Positions 9,981-19,787 are shown, counted from the first letter of the stretch. The stretch is 64,000 bases of DNA from Geomonas subterranea (GCF_019063845.1 NZ_CP077683.1:682001-746000); one strand, 5' to 3'. Made by a program: numbers and translations. Notes: a model not told the origin generated them from the letters alone.

Positions 9981-10907
9981 ATGCGCGTACTGGTAACCGG
10001 CGGGGCCGGCTTCGTTGGCTCCCACCTTTGCGAAAGGCTCCTGGAGCAGGGGCACGACGTCATCTGCCTGGACAATTTCTTCACTGGCAGCAAGAGCAAC
10101 ATCCTTCACCTTTTGGACAACCACCGATTCGAGCTGGTGAGGCACGACATCACTGAGCCCATTCTTCTCGAGGTGGACCGGATCTACAACCTTGCCTGCC
10201 CGGCCTCACCCGTGCATTACCAGTACAACCCGGTGAAGACCACTAAGACGAGCGTCATGGGGGCAATCAACATGCTGGGCTTGGCTAAGCGTGTCAAGGC
10301 GCGTATCCTCCAAGCCTCCACCTCCGAGGTCTACGGTGATCCGCAAGTGCATCCTCAAAAGGAGAGCTACTGGGGCAATGTTAACCCCATCGGGATCAGG
10401 AGCTGCTACGACGAGGGAAAACGGGTGGCTGAAACGCTCATGATGGACTACCACCGCCAAAACGGCGTTGACGTCCGGATAGTGCGCATTTTCAACACCT
10501 ACGGTCCACGCATGGCCAAAAACGACGGTCGTGTGGTCTCCAACTTCATCATGCAGGCGCTCCACAACGAGCCGATTACCGTCTACGGCGAAGGGACCCA
10601 GACCCGCTCTTTTTGCTTCGTTTCGGATCTCGTGGAGGGGATGATGCGTATGATGGAGTGCGACGGCTTTACTGGGCCTTTGAACCTCGGCAACCCGGTG
10701 GAAAACACCATCATGGAGTTTGCCGAGCGGATTATCGCTCTCACCGGTTCCAAGTCCGCCATCGTGTCCCACCCCCTGCCGCAGGACGACCCGAAGCAGC
10801 GCCAGCCCGACATCACCTTGGCGCGCGAGATGCTGGGATGGAAGCCCGTGGTGGACCTAGACGCCGGGCTTGCCCAAACCATCGCCTACTTCCGCTCCGT
10901 AATGTAG
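9981..10907 (+). CDS. UDP-glucuronate decarboxylase (UDP-xylose synthase)
   Basis: This is a short-chain dehydrogenase-type enzyme that decarboxylates UDP-glucuronate to UDP-xylose, or to the 4-keto-pentose. The 308-residue protein has the NAD motif GGAGFVGSH at residues 7-15, STSEVYGDP near 115 and the catalytic SCYDEGKR near 145. The segment [18 protein letters not shown] is characteristic of the UXS family. I chose ATG 9981, which follows TGAGG; the frame extends upstream into the Wzz gene but those residues are not UXS-like. Its UDP-glucuronate source is not obvious in the window. Confidence 0.9.
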   Translation: MRVLVTGGAGFVGSHLCERLLEQGHDVICLDNFFTGSKSNILHLLDNHRFELVRHDITEPILLEVDRIYNLACPASPVHYQYNPVKTTKTSVMGAINMLGLAKRVKARILQASTSEVYGDPQVHPQKESYWGNVNPIGIRSCYDEGKRVAETLMMDYHRQNGVDVRIVRIFNTYGPRMAKNDGRVVSNFIMQALHNEPITVYGEGTQTRSFCFVSDLVEGMMRMMECDGFTGPLNLGNPVENTIMEFAERIIALTGSKSAIVSHPLPQDDPKQRQPDITLAREMLGWKPVVDLDAGLAQTIAYFRSVM

Positions 10908-10937
10908 GGGGGGCTCTGGGAACAGTACCGTCTGGCC

Positions 10938-10972
10938 GGTGTTCCAAGAACACCTGCTTTCAACCGGTTGAA
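10938..10972 (+). other. Two adjacent perfect palindromes inside the operon
   Basis: GGTGTTC-CAA-GAACACC occupies 10938-10954, and the uninterrupted 14-base palindrome TTCAACCGGTTGAA occupies 10959-10972. They lie between the UXS and rfbF genes, just before the rfbF ribosome-binding site. They could be a processing or attenuation structure, or binding sites. Confidence 0.4.
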
Positions 10973-10983
10973 AAGGAGGGCTG

Positions 10984-11760
10984 ATGAAAGTTGTCATTCT
11001 TGCCGGCGGGTTCGGCACTAGGATCAGCGAGGAATCGCACCTAAAGCCCAAGCCGATGATCGAGATCGGCGAGCGCCCTATACTCTGGCACATCATGAAG
11101 GTGTACTCGCACTTCGGGTTCAACGATTTCGTGATCTGCCTGGGGTACAAGGGGTACTGCATCAAGGAGTACTTCGCGCACTACTTCCTGCACGAGGCCG
11201 ACATCACTTTCGATTTCAGGAACGAGAACCAGCGCATGGTGCACCACCATTCTGCCGAGCCTTGGAGGGTGACGCTGGTCAACACTGGGCTTGACACCAT
11301 GACCGGTGGCCGGGTAAAGCGTATCCGCCCCTACATCAGCGACGAACCATTTCTGATGACCTACGGAGACGGCGTTGGCAACGTGAACATCCCCGAACTC
11401 ATCGCCTACCACAAGTCTCATAATAAACTTGCCACCATGACCTCGACCCAGCCCGGCGGGCGTTTCGGCGCGTTGAACCTCGACGAAGGGAACCGCATCC
11501 TTGACTTTCAGGAAAAGCCCAAGGGTGACGGCGCCTGGATCAACGCGGGCTTTTTTGTACTCGAGCCGCAGGTCTTTGACTACATCGACGGTGACCACAC
11601 CGTGTTTGAGCGGGAGCCTCTCGAGAGCCTCGCTCGCGACCGCGAGCTCGTGGCGTACAAGCATGAGGGGTTTTGGCAGCCTATGGATTCACTAAGGGAC
11701 AAGAAGGACTTGGAGGAACTTTGGAAAACCGGGAAAGCGCCATGGAAGATTTGGGGATAA
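10984..11760 (+). CDS. rfbF: Glucose-1-phosphate cytidylyltransferase
   Basis: RfbF makes CDP-glucose from glucose 1-phosphate and CTP, the first step to CDP-6-deoxy sugars. At 258 residues it matches the family length. The nucleotidyltransferase signature [20 protein letters not shown] spans residues 6-25, with the active-site Lys in [13 protein letters not shown] near 119 carries the metal-binding Asp. AAAAGGAGGG lies just upstream of the ATG. The last 19 bases overlap the start of rfbG, which suggests translational coupling. Confidence 0.95.
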   Translation: MKVVILAGGFGTRISEESHLKPKPMIEIGERPILWHIMKVYSHFGFNDFVICLGYKGYCIKEYFAHYFLHEADITFDFRNENQRMVHHHSAEPWRVTLVNTGLDTMTGGRVKRIRPYISDEPFLMTYGDGVGNVNIPELIAYHKSHNKLATMTSTQPGGRFGALNLDEGNRILDFQEKPKGDGAWINAGFFVLEPQVFDYIDGDHTVFEREPLESLARDRELVAYKHEGFWQPMDSLRDKKDLEELWKTGKAPWKIWG

Positions 11761-12830
11761 ACTCCGTTTTCTGGCGCGGCAGAAGGGTCCTCGTTACCGG
11801 GCACACCGGCTTTAAGGGGGCTTGGCTCTCCCTGTGGCTCAACCGGCTCGGGGCTCATGTGACCGGCTTTGCGCTCGCCCCCAACACAACCCCGAGCCTC
11901 TATGAGCTAGCACGGGTGGACGAACTCGTAGACTCGCACATTGGTGACGTACGGGATCTTGAGGGCCTCTCGCGCGTGGTGAAGACGAGCGAACCGGAGG
12001 TGGTGATCCACATGGCGGCCCAGCCGCTTGTGCGTGACTCCTACCGCATTCCCGTCGATACCTACGCCACTAACGTGATGGGGACGGTGCATCTGCTCGA
12101 GTCCGTGCGTCGGATCGGCAGCGTGCGCGCTGTGGTGAATGTGACCACGGACAAGTGCTACGAAAATCGCGAATGGAACTGGGGGTATCGTGAAAACGAG
12201 GCGATGGGCGGTTTCGACCCCTACTCGAGCAGTAAGGCCTGCTCCGAGCTCGTCACGGCAGCCTACCGTCAGTCCTTTTTCAACCCGTATAGCTACCCGG
12301 AGCACAAGGTCGCTATCGCCACCGCCCGTGCCGGCAACGTGATCGGCGGCGGCGACTGGGCCGCCGATCGCCTGGTCCCCGACTGCATGAGGTCGCTTTT
12401 AGCGGGCGAGCCGGTCCCGATCAGAAACCCCAATGCCATCCGCCCCTGGCAGCACGTTCTGGAACCGGTGTCGGGTTACCTTGCCCTCGCCCACAGGCTG
12501 TACCTGGAGGGGGCGGGTTATGCCGAAGGGTGGAACTTCGGCCCCTTCGAGGAGGACACGCGGCCGGTAGGATGGATCGTCGAGCGGATCTGCTCGGAGT
12601 GGGGCGAGGGGGCGGGTTTCGTGGTAGACGACGGGCCGCACCCGCACGAGGCGCATTATTTGAAGCTCGACAGCTCAAAGGCGCGGAACCGGCTCAAGTG
12701 GCGCCCCCGTCTGAACCTCGGCCAGGCTCTCGACTGGAGCATCCAGTGGTACCGGGCGTTTGCCGCCGGGGAGGACATGCGCCGGGTCACCGAACAACAA
12801 ATTCTCACCTACCAAAGGCAGGCACAATGA
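11742..12830 (+). CDS. rfbG: CDP-glucose 4,6-dehydratase
   Basis: RfbG converts CDP-glucose to CDP-4-keto-6-deoxyglucose. The 362-residue protein has the NAD motif [13 protein letters not shown] near residues 16-28, followed by the [14 protein letters not shown] and YSSSKACSE segments that supply the catalytic Thr/Ser, Tyr and Lys. I chose ATG 11742, inside the 3' end of rfbF, because it gives the usual start (residues ahead of [11 protein letters not shown]) and length. The stop overlaps the next ATG (ATGA). Confidence 0.94.
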   Translation: MEDLGINSVFWRGRRVLVTGHTGFKGAWLSLWLNRLGAHVTGFALAPNTTPSLYELARVDELVDSHIGDVRDLEGLSRVVKTSEPEVVIHMAAQPLVRDSYRIPVDTYATNVMGTVHLLESVRRIGSVRAVVNVTTDKCYENREWNWGYRENEAMGGFDPYSSSKACSELVTAAYRQSFFNPYSYPEHKVAIATARAGNVIGGGDWAADRLVPDCMRSLLAGEPVPIRNPNAIRPWQHVLEPVSGYLALAHRLYLEGAGYAEGWNFGPFEEDTRPVGWIVERICSEWGEGAGFVVDDGPHPHEAHYLKLDSSKARNRLKWRPRLNLGQALDWSIQWYRAFAAGEDMRRVTEQQILTYQRQAQ

Positions 12831-14062
12831 AAACTGGAAGCTGTCGTTTTTGCGGAACCAAGTTGACCCACACCTTTTGTGACCTCGGCATGAGCCCGCT
12901 CTCCAACGCCTACCTGAAGGCGGAGCGGCTGAAGGGGGCGGAGCCCTTCTTCCCGCTGCACGCCTATGTCTGCGAGCGCTGCTTTCTCGTGCAGTTGGAG
13001 GAGTTCGAGTCGCCGGAGAACATCTTCAGCGATTACGCCTACTTTTCCTCCTACTCGGCCAGCTGGCTTAAGCATGCGGAGAATTACACGATTGAGATGA
13101 TCGAGCGCTTCGGCTTTAACGCCGCCCACCAAGTGATCGAGATCGCCAGTAACGACGGCTACCTCCTGCAGTATTTCAAGGAAAGGAGTATCCCCGTCCT
13201 GGGGATCGAGCCTGCGGCCAACGTGGCCGAGGTCGCCCGGGAGAAGGGGATTCCCACCCGTGTCTGCTTCTTCGGCACCGGGACGGCGCGGAGCATCGTG
13301 GCTGAAGGGGGGCAGGCGGACCTCCTTTTAGGGAATAACGTCCTCGCCCACGTACCGGACCTAAACGATTTCGTGGCGGGGCTCAAGATCGTTCTCAAAG
13401 ACGACGGAGTCATCACCATGGAGTTCCCGCACCTGTTGCGGCTCATGGAGAAAAACCAGTTCGACACCATCTACCATGAGCACTTCTCCTACTTCTCGCT
13501 GATCACCGTGGTCCAGGTCTTCAGGAAGCACGGCTTGAGCGTCTTCGATGTACAGGAACTCGCCACCCACGGCGGCTCACTGAGGATTTTCGCCTGCCAC
13601 GAGGGGAACGCCGACAAGGCAGCCACCAACTCGGTCGAGGCGCTTCTCGCCCGTGAGGCCGAAGCGGGGCTTTCCTCCCTTTCCACCTACCTCTCCTTCG
13701 GGGAAAAGGTTCGCGAGACGAAGCGGAGCCTCCTCCAGTTTCTGATCCAGGCGAAGAAGGAGGGGAAGAAAATCGCCTGCTACGGGGCGGCGGCAAAGGG
13801 GAATACTCTTTTGAACTACTGCGGCATCCGCTCCGATTTCATTGATTTCGTGGTCGATTTGAGCCCGCACAAGCAGGGGCTTTTCCTCCCGGGGACCCAT
13901 CTCCCCATCAACCACCCGGACCGGGTACGCGAGGAGAAGCCGGACTACCTCCTCATCCTCCCCTGGAACATCAAGGACGAGATCACGACCCAAATGTCCT
14001 ACATCCGCGAGTGGGGAGGGCAGTTTGTGGTCCCGATACCGAGCGTCGAGGTGCTGCCGTGA
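12827..14062 (+). CDS. NDP-hexose C-methyltransferase
   Basis: This is a SAM-dependent C-methyltransferase of the TylCIII/NovU type, which adds a branch methyl (usually C3) to an NDP-4-keto-6-deoxy sugar. In its 411 residues, a zinc-binding N-terminal domain shows CRFCGTKL near 6 and CERCFLVQ near 48. A SAM fold (VIEIASNDGYLLQYF near 105) and a C-terminal domain (ACYGAAAKGNTLLNY near 315) follow. The catalytic-type segment EFPHLL...YHEHFSYFS is present. The ATG overlaps the rfbG stop. Next to rfbF/rfbG, its substrate is probably CDP-4-keto-6-deoxyglucose or a derivative (inference). Confidence 0.88.
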   Translation: MKTGSCRFCGTKLTHTFCDLGMSPLSNAYLKAERLKGAEPFFPLHAYVCERCFLVQLEEFESPENIFSDYAYFSSYSASWLKHAENYTIEMIERFGFNAAHQVIEIASNDGYLLQYFKERSIPVLGIEPAANVAEVAREKGIPTRVCFFGTGTARSIVAEGGQADLLLGNNVLAHVPDLNDFVAGLKIVLKDDGVITMEFPHLLRLMEKNQFDTIYHEHFSYFSLITVVQVFRKHGLSVFDVQELATHGGSLRIFACHEGNADKAATNSVEALLAREAEAGLSSLSTYLSFGEKVRETKRSLLQFLIQAKKEGKKIACYGAAAKGNTLLNYCGIRSDFIDFVVDLSPHKQGLFLPGTHLPINHPDRVREEKPDYLLILPWNIKDEITTQMSYIREWGGQFVVPIPSVEVLP

Positions 14063-14589
14063 GGTTCGAGCCCCTGCCGGTTCCCGGCGCGTTCCTCATA
14101 GAGCCGGATTTCATCGCAGACGACCGGGGCTTTTTCGCCCGCACTTTCTGCCGGGCCGAATTCGCCGCGAAAGGGCTCAATACAAACCTCGTGCAGTGCA
14201 GCGTTTCCTTCAACAAGGCTAGGCACACGCTGCGCGGCATGCACTATCAGGTGACGCCGCACGAGGAGGCGAAGCTCGTGCGCTGTACCAAAGGGGCGAT
14301 CCAGGACGTTATCGTGGACCTAAGGCCCGATTCCCCGGCTTTCAGGCGCTGGGCATCGGTGGAGTTAAGCGCGGAGAACCACCGGGGCGTCTACATCCCG
14401 GAGGGGGTCGCCCACGGTTTCCTGACCCTTGACGTCGACAGCGAGGTCTTCTACCAGATGTCCGAATTCTTCCAACCGGAATGTGCGGCCGGGGCCCGCT
14501 TCGACGACGCCGCGTTTGGGATCGATTGGCTCGCGGAGCCTGCCGTGATCTCCGGGCGTGACCTCGGCTACCCGGACTTTCTTAAGTAA
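14059..14589 (+). CDS. dTDP-4-dehydrorhamnose 3,5-epimerase family protein
   Basis: This cupin-fold sugar epimerase has 176 residues. Motifs are DDRGFFARTF near residue 22, the SVSFNKARHTLRGMHYQ segment with the catalytic-type His, KLVRCTKGAIQDVIVDLR, and YIPEGVAHGF. It begins at GTG 14059, which overlaps the previous stop (GTGA). Because the neighbours are CDP-sugar enzymes and no rmlA, rmlB or rmlD is present, the substrate is more likely a CDP-4-keto sugar than dTDP-4-keto-rhamnose (inference). Confidence 0.85.
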   Translation: MRFEPLPVPGAFLIEPDFIADDRGFFARTFCRAEFAAKGLNTNLVQCSVSFNKARHTLRGMHYQVTPHEEAKLVRCTKGAIQDVIVDLRPDSPAFRRWASVELSAENHRGVYIPEGVAHGFLTLDVDSEVFYQMSEFFQPECAAGARFDDAAFGIDWLAEPAVISGRDLGYPDFLK

Positions 14590-14625
14590 AGGGTATTGCT
14601 GAATCTACCTTACAGGGGACGCAAG

Positions 14626-15741
14626 ATGTCGAAGATACACTATACGAAACCTTCCATCACCGACCTAGAGGTCCGCTATGCGACGGACGCAGCCCAGAAT
14701 GGCTGGGGGGAGCGCTGCTATGAATATATCGGGCGCTTCGAAGGACTTTTTCGCGATCACTTAGGCGTCGGCTTCGCCATAGCCACCTCGAGCTGCACCG
14801 GCGCAATGCACCTGGGGCTAGCAGCACTGGGTATCGGCCCCGGGGATGAGGTGATCCTAGGAGACACCAACTGGATCGCCTCGGCGGCCCCCATTACGTA
14901 TCTGGGAGGAGAGCCGGTCTTCGTCGATGTCCTCCCCGACACCTGGTGCCTAGACCCGGGCAAAGTCGAGCGGGCTATCACCCCGCGTACCAAGGCGATC
15001 ATCGCCGTGCACCTCTATGGGAACCTCTGCGACCTAGACACACTCATGGAGATCGGCAGGCGCCACGGTATCCCCGTCATCGAGGACGCAGCCGAGGCGA
15101 TCGGTTCCAAGTGGCGCGGTCGCAGCGCCGGCGCGTTCGGCACGTTCGGTACCTTTTCTTTCCACGGCACGAAGACCCTCACCACCGGGGAGGGGGGGAT
15201 GTTCGTCACGAACGACGAGAAGCTCTACGAGCGGGTGTTGAGCCTTAGCAACCATGGGCGTGCCAAGGGACAGGTGAAGCAGTTCTGGCCCGATTCCATC
15301 GGTTTCAAGTATAAAATGTCCAACATACAGGCGGCCATCGGCTGTGCGCAGATGGAGCGGATCGACTTGCTCATCGCTCAGAAAAGGCGCATCTTCGACT
15401 ACTACCGAAAGGGGCTCGCTGGTCTCCCGGTCCGCCTGAACCCGGAGCACGAAGGTACCGTGAACGGCTACTGGATGCCGACCATTGTCGTGGACGAAGG
15501 TGTTCCTTTCCACCGCGATGAACTCCTTACTGCCTTCAAGGAGGACGACATCGACGGTAGGGTCTTCTTCTGGCCCCTCACCATGCTCCCGATGTTCGAA
15601 AGCCGCCCGGAGCACGCCGTGAGTTACGGCCTTTACCCGCGTGCCGTGAACCTTCCGAGCTACCACGACCTTTCCGAGGCGGATATGGACCGGGTCATCT
15701 CGCTGGTGCGCTCCCACATCCAAGGGAAGTCTCATGCCTGA
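14626..15741 (+). CDS. DegT/DnrJ/EryC1 sugar aminotransferase (perosamine synthase-like)
   Basis: This is a PLP-dependent aminotransferase of a keto sugar, 371 residues. The PLP lysine lies in SFHGTKTLTTGEGGM near residue 183. TSSCTGAMHLGLAALGIGPG near 50 and PVIEDAAEAIGS near 150 are typical of the perosamine-synthase branch. ATG 14626 follows AGGGG. Two substrates are plausible: a CDP-4-keto sugar from the adjacent cassette, or GDP-4-keto-6-deoxymannose from gmd further downstream. It overlaps the following acyltransferase gene, so an N-acylated product is likely. Confidence 0.87.
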   Translation: MSKIHYTKPSITDLEVRYATDAAQNGWGERCYEYIGRFEGLFRDHLGVGFAIATSSCTGAMHLGLAALGIGPGDEVILGDTNWIASAAPITYLGGEPVFVDVLPDTWCLDPGKVERAITPRTKAIIAVHLYGNLCDLDTLMEIGRRHGIPVIEDAAEAIGSKWRGRSAGAFGTFGTFSFHGTKTLTTGEGGMFVTNDEKLYERVLSLSNHGRAKGQVKQFWPDSIGFKYKMSNIQAAIGCAQMERIDLLIAQKRRIFDYYRKGLAGLPVRLNPEHEGTVNGYWMPTIVVDEGVPFHRDELLTAFKEDDIDGRVFFWPLTMLPMFESRPEHAVSYGLYPRAVNLPSYHDLSEADMDRVISLVRSHIQGKSHA

Positions 15742-16390
15742 TCTCGTGCTCTGGGGGGCGACCGGACAGGCAAAGGTCCTTTTCGACCTGGTCCACGGCA
15801 GCGATCGCAGGCTCGTTGGGCTGGTCGACAACCGCGACATCGCATCGCCCATTCCCGGCGTGCCGCTCTTCGTCGGTGAGGCTGGACTCGACCGTTTCCT
15901 GCATGGCCGCAGCGGGAGTGAGACGCTTATCGGGGGGGTGGCCGTCGGCGGAGGGCGCGGTGCCGACCGTCTCATGCTGATGGATCTTTTCAAGGCGAGA
16001 GGAATCGCGCTTCCCACTTTCGTGCACCGCACCGCCTTCACGGCCTTCAACGCTGTCATCGGCGAGGGGTGCCAGATTCTGGCTCAAGCCGCGGTCTGCG
16101 CCAATGTAACCCTGGGGCGCGGCGTCATAGTCAACACTGCCGCCTCGATCGATCACGATGGCGTAGTCGGCGATGGGGTACACCTGGGGCCGGGGGCGCG
16201 TCTTGCCGGCGAAGTCACCGTCGAGGCGTTCGCCTTCATCGGGACCGGTGCGGTCATCCTCCCCCGCGTCACCATCGGTGCCGGGGCCATGGTAGGGGCC
16301 GGGGCAGTGGTGACAAAGGATGTCCCCGCGGGTGTCACAGTGGTCGGTAACCCGGCGCGGGTGAGAATGAAAGAAGGAGCAACCCCCTGA
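15734..16390 (+). CDS. NeuD/PglD-family sugar acyltransferase
   Basis: This 218-residue protein has an N-terminal Rossmann-like sugar-binding domain (LVLWGATGQAKVLFDLV) and a left-handed beta-helix with hexapeptide repeats (from about residue 105). VNTAASIDHDGVVGDGVHLGPGA carries the likely catalytic His, and VIVNTAASIDHD matches the PglD signature. Such enzymes use acetyl-CoA to acylate the amino group of a UDP-, GDP- or CDP-4-amino sugar. It overlaps the aminotransferase gene, which should supply its substrate. Confidence 0.87.
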   Translation: MPDLVLWGATGQAKVLFDLVHGSDRRLVGLVDNRDIASPIPGVPLFVGEAGLDRFLHGRSGSETLIGGVAVGGGRGADRLMLMDLFKARGIALPTFVHRTAFTAFNAVIGEGCQILAQAAVCANVTLGRGVIVNTAASIDHDGVVGDGVHLGPGARLAGEVTVEAFAFIGTGAVILPRVTIGAGAMVGAGAVVTKDVPAGVTVVGNPARVRMKEGATP

Positions 16391-17046
16391 TGTCGTCGGA
16401 AAAACGAGACCCCGCCTTTCTCGCGCGCTATGTCTCGCGCCAGGTCGAGCACTTCTTCCCGGACGGCTTCGAGATCGTCCCGGTGATCCAGGCGCACCTA
16501 AAACCCGCGCTCGAGCGGACGGAGCAGTGCATCTCGGCGGTTAAGGCATGGAGCGGGAAGGGGTTTGACTATCTTGTCTCCGGGCAGAACGCCACTTTCC
16601 TCTACTTCCTCGCGCACCGGATCTACCGGGAAACCGGCGACACGGAGGCAGCGACGAGGATTTTCCTGCTCAACAAGGCGCTGAACGGGATCGACCTCTT
16701 CTACGAGGTGGAGATGCCCGACTACTTCCTGGTGGGGCACACTGTAGGAATGGTATTTGCCAAGGCGACTTACGCCGACTACTGCATCTTCCACCAGGGA
16801 TGCACAGTGGGAAAAAGCGAGACCGGGCGGCCGGTACTGGAGCGGGGGGTGGTGCTCTTCCCTGGCTCCATGGTGATCGGCGACTGCCTGGTGCGGGAGA
16901 ACACGGTACTCGCCCCAGGGGTGGTCCTCGTCAACGAGGAGACGCCGGGGGACTGTGTCTGCCTCCCCGGCCCGGACCGGAAACCAGTCTTCCAGCGCAT
17001 CTGCAAGTACTACGCTGAAGATTACTACTCTGGGATCGAGTACTGA
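16390..17046 (+). CDS. Serine acetyltransferase-like hexapeptide transferase
   Basis: This 218-residue protein is helical at the N terminus and has a short left-handed beta-helix (FHQGCTVGKSE, ERGVVLFPGSMVIGDC, NTVLAPGVVLVNEE). The overall plan resembles CysE-like enzymes found in polysaccharide clusters. A true cysE lies elsewhere in this window (57939-58607), so this one probably acylates a sugar or an amino-acid substituent. It overlaps its neighbours by 1 base on each side (TGATG at the 3' end). Confidence 0.7.
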   Translation: MSSEKRDPAFLARYVSRQVEHFFPDGFEIVPVIQAHLKPALERTEQCISAVKAWSGKGFDYLVSGQNATFLYFLAHRIYRETGDTEAATRIFLLNKALNGIDLFYEVEMPDYFLVGHTVGMVFAKATYADYCIFHQGCTVGKSETGRPVLERGVVLFPGSMVIGDCLVRENTVLAPGVVLVNEETPGDCVCLPGPDRKPVFQRICKYYAEDYYSGIEY

Positions 17047-18578
17047 TGAGCCTTTTGAAAAAGAACCTTGCGGCGAACTTCGCGGGCAGCGTCTGGCTCA
17101 CGCTGATGAACCTTGCCTTCATCCCCCTTTACATCAAGTTCCTCGGGGTTGAATCTTACGGTTTGATCGGCGTCTTCACCACGATTCAGGCTATCTCGGC
17201 GATGCTCGATATGGGGCTTGGCGCCGCCACCACCCGCGAGATGGCAAGGCTTGGCGCGGTACCCGGTGGGGCTGGGGGGATACGGAGCTTCTTGCGGTCC
17301 GTGGAGGTCGTCTACTGGGTCACCGCCATTTTGATCGGTCTTTTCCTGTTGGTCCTCTCCCCCCTGGTCGCCCATCACTGGATCAAGGCGACGCAGGTCT
17401 CCCCTGAAGTGGTGCAGAGGGCTGTGCAGCTGATGGGGGTGGCGCTTGCCTTTCAGTGGCCGACGGCGCTTTACACCGGTGGGTTGAACGGGATGCAGCG
17501 CCAAGTTCTCTTAAACGGCGCGAGCATCGTCATGAGCACCGTGAGGGGAATCGGGGCCGTCGCGGTCCTCTGGCTCTTCTCAGCCACGGTTGAGGCCTTT
17601 TTCTTCTGGCAGATCCTGGTGAACGCGTGCTATACGCTAGCACTTGCCCTCTGCCTTTGGAACGGGCTTCCCGCAGGTGACGCACCGACATGCTTCTCCA
17701 AAAAGGCCCTTTCCGGCATCTGGAAGTTCGCCGTCGACATGGCCGCCATATCGCTCGTCTCCACCGTTTTGACCCAGCTCGACAAGGTGGTCCTGAGCAA
17801 GATGCTTTCGTTGGAGACGTTCGGTTACTACACCCTCGCGGGGGTGGTCGCCTCGTCGCTGTACCGGGTCATCGGGCCGGTGTTTTCCGCTGTGTACCCG
17901 AAGTTCGTGCAGATGCTGCAACAGGGCGACCTGGATGGGGTCACCCTTTTGTATCACAAGAGCTGCCAGCTCTTAAGCCTGCTCCTTTTGCCGGTGAGCG
18001 TCGTGCTCATGCTCTTTTCCCGCGAGGTGATGCTCCTTTGGACGCGAAATGCCTCCACGGCGGAAGCGTCCTTTTTGATCGTTTCGGTCCTCGTAGCCGG
18101 CACCGCTTTGAACGGGCTGATGAACATCCCCTACGCGCTGCAACTTGCCAGTGGCTGGACCCGGCTCACCCTCTGCACCAACACTGTTGCCATCGTCGTT
18201 TTGGTGCCGCTCGTCGTGATCATGACGGAGCGCTTCGGGGCGGTGGGCGGGGCGAGTGTCTGGGTCATTCTAAACGGAGCCTATGTGCTCTTCAGCATGC
18301 ACCTCATGCACCGGCGGCTTTTGCCGGGCGAGAAGTGGCGCTGGTACCGCGAGGATGTTTTCTACCCGCTTGTGGCGAGCCTCTCCGTCGCCGGAGCGGG
18401 GCGGTATTTCATGCCTGAGCATGTCTCGCAGGTAGTGATGATTTGCTACCTTGCCGCCGTTTCCATGGCGACACTTTCGGCGGCCGCACTTTCTGTCCCG
18501 CAACTTGCAAAGGACGCCCTGCTCGGACCCCTCCGGGGGAGGTTGAAGTTAACGGCAGAAAAAAACAGGAGTATTTGA
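17046..18578 (+). CDS. wzx: Wzx-type polysaccharide flippase
   Basis: This inner-membrane flippase moves undecaprenyl-diphosphate-linked repeat units to the periplasm. At 510 residues it has about 12-14 hydrophobic helices and the family start (KNLAANFAGSVWLTLMNLAFIPLYIKFLG... region). It belongs to the polysaccharide biosynthesis/MATE-like superfamily. The start codon overlaps the previous stop, and its stop overlaps the next ATG. A second flippase domain lies in the reverse operon at 34446-36974. Confidence 0.88.
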   Translation: MSLLKKNLAANFAGSVWLTLMNLAFIPLYIKFLGVESYGLIGVFTTIQAISAMLDMGLGAATTREMARLGAVPGGAGGIRSFLRSVEVVYWVTAILIGLFLLVLSPLVAHHWIKATQVSPEVVQRAVQLMGVALAFQWPTALYTGGLNGMQRQVLLNGASIVMSTVRGIGAVAVLWLFSATVEAFFFWQILVNACYTLALALCLWNGLPAGDAPTCFSKKALSGIWKFAVDMAAISLVSTVLTQLDKVVLSKMLSLETFGYYTLAGVVASSLYRVIGPVFSAVYPKFVQMLQQGDLDGVTLLYHKSCQLLSLLLLPVSVVLMLFSREVMLLWTRNASTAEASFLIVSVLVAGTALNGLMNIPYALQLASGWTRLTLCTNTVAIVVLVPLVVIMTERFGAVGGASVWVILNGAYVLFSMHLMHRRLLPGEKWRWYREDVFYPLVASLSVAGAGRYFMPEHVSQVVMICYLAAVSMATLSAAALSVPQLAKDALLGPLRGRLKLTAEKNRSI

Positions 18579-19786
18579 TGGGCCTATTGAGCGTGGTGAT
18601 CCCAACCAAGAACCGGCAGTACACCGCCGTCTACGCAGTCAGGTCTGTGCTTGACGTCGACCTTGCCGATGTCGAGATCGTGATCCACGACTGTAGCGAG
18701 ACGGACGTACTGAGGTCGATGCTCAGGGACAACTTTGGCGATGACCCGCGCATCAACTACCACTACATCGACCACCCCATCTCCATGACCGACAATTGGA
18801 ACGCGGCGTTTCTGAAGGCGACCGGCAGATACGTCTGTGGCATCGGAGACGACGACGCCGTGCTGCCGTCAATAGCCGACGTGGCACGCTGGATGGAATC
18901 GGTTAAGGCCGATGCGGTGCTTCCCTTGCGCATGTCCTACGTCTGGCAGGACGCCTACGTAGGCCAGATCTCTTGCGGCAGGGTTACCTTTCCCACCCGT
19001 TTTGACGGCAGCGCTAGCGCCATCGATCTCGAGGCGTTGGTCGCGGAGAAAAGCAGGAACTGCGGCTTCGGCTACGACGCCGATCTCCCCAACCTGTACC
19101 ACTGCGTCATCAAGGGGGAGCTCTTGGCCCGTCACCATGAGAAGGCGGGCGCCATCGTGCGGGGAACGTCGCTCGACGCCTACGCCTCGTTCGCCTTTTC
19201 CTGCTACGCAAAGAACGTCTACTACCTGGATTACCCGGTCACCATCCGGGGTATCTGTGGCAGCAGCAATTCGAACAGGATCGTTTCGAAGAAGTCTAAC
19301 CTTCACTTCAAGGAGTACGACGCGAAGAGCCTCACTTTGCCGGAGTACCTGCCGCCGGTCCTGGATTCGGACGTTTCCATCACCGAGTCCTGCATCATGG
19401 CCCTCAGGGACACCGGCCGTACTGACCTCCTGGAAGATATGGACCTTTCTGTGATCTACGGGAAGTGTGCCGCCAACAGGCCGAGCCGGCTTTTCGATCT
19501 GTACCGCCGCTTCAAGAGGTTCAAGAAGCCCGGCACGGACGGGGCGCGCTTTTTCAAGGTCTTCTTCTCCTACCTGATAGGAAGGACCATGAAACTCTGC
19601 TTCGTGTCCGCGCTCCTTGCCAAGGTAAACCAAGTGGTCCCAGTCTATGACTTCATCTGCGACCGGGTCATCAAGAGGAACAGGAAGATCAAGGCCGCCG
19701 ACATCTCAGAGGCGGTCCGCACGGTCATGGCCTATGCCGAGCAAAACGGCATCCGCTTGAGGGTGGGGGAGGGGGCACGGGGGTGA
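18578..19786 (+). CDS. Family 2 glycosyltransferase
   Basis: This GT-A fold transferase has 402 residues. The start LLSVVIPTKNRQYTA matches the family 2 nucleotide-binding strand. DNWNAAFLKATGRYVCGIGDDDAVLPS near 70-95 includes the acidic cluster that binds metal and the NDP-sugar. ATG 18578 overlaps the wzx stop and is preceded by CAGGAG. The C-terminal third is basic and may be peripheral to the membrane. Donor and acceptor cannot be told from sequence. Confidence 0.85.
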   Translation: MGLLSVVIPTKNRQYTAVYAVRSVLDVDLADVEIVIHDCSETDVLRSMLRDNFGDDPRINYHYIDHPISMTDNWNAAFLKATGRYVCGIGDDDAVLPSIADVARWMESVKADAVLPLRMSYVWQDAYVGQISCGRVTFPTRFDGSASAIDLEALVAEKSRNCGFGYDADLPNLYHCVIKGELLARHHEKAGAIVRGTSLDAYASFAFSCYAKNVYYLDYPVTIRGICGSSNSNRIVSKKSNLHFKEYDAKSLTLPEYLPPVLDSDVSITESCIMALRDTGRTDLLEDMDLSVIYGKCAANRPSRLFDLYRRFKRFKKPGTDGARFFKVFFSYLIGRTMKLCFVSALLAKVNQVVPVYDFICDRVIKRNRKIKAADISEAVRTVMAYAEQNGIRLRVGEGARG

Positions 19787-19787
19787 C

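Noticed and set aside
16390..17046. Second cysE for cysteine synthesis
   Set aside because: The protein lacks the conserved CysE catalytic coil seen at 57939-58607 and lies inside the sugar cassette, so a sugar-acylation role is more likely.
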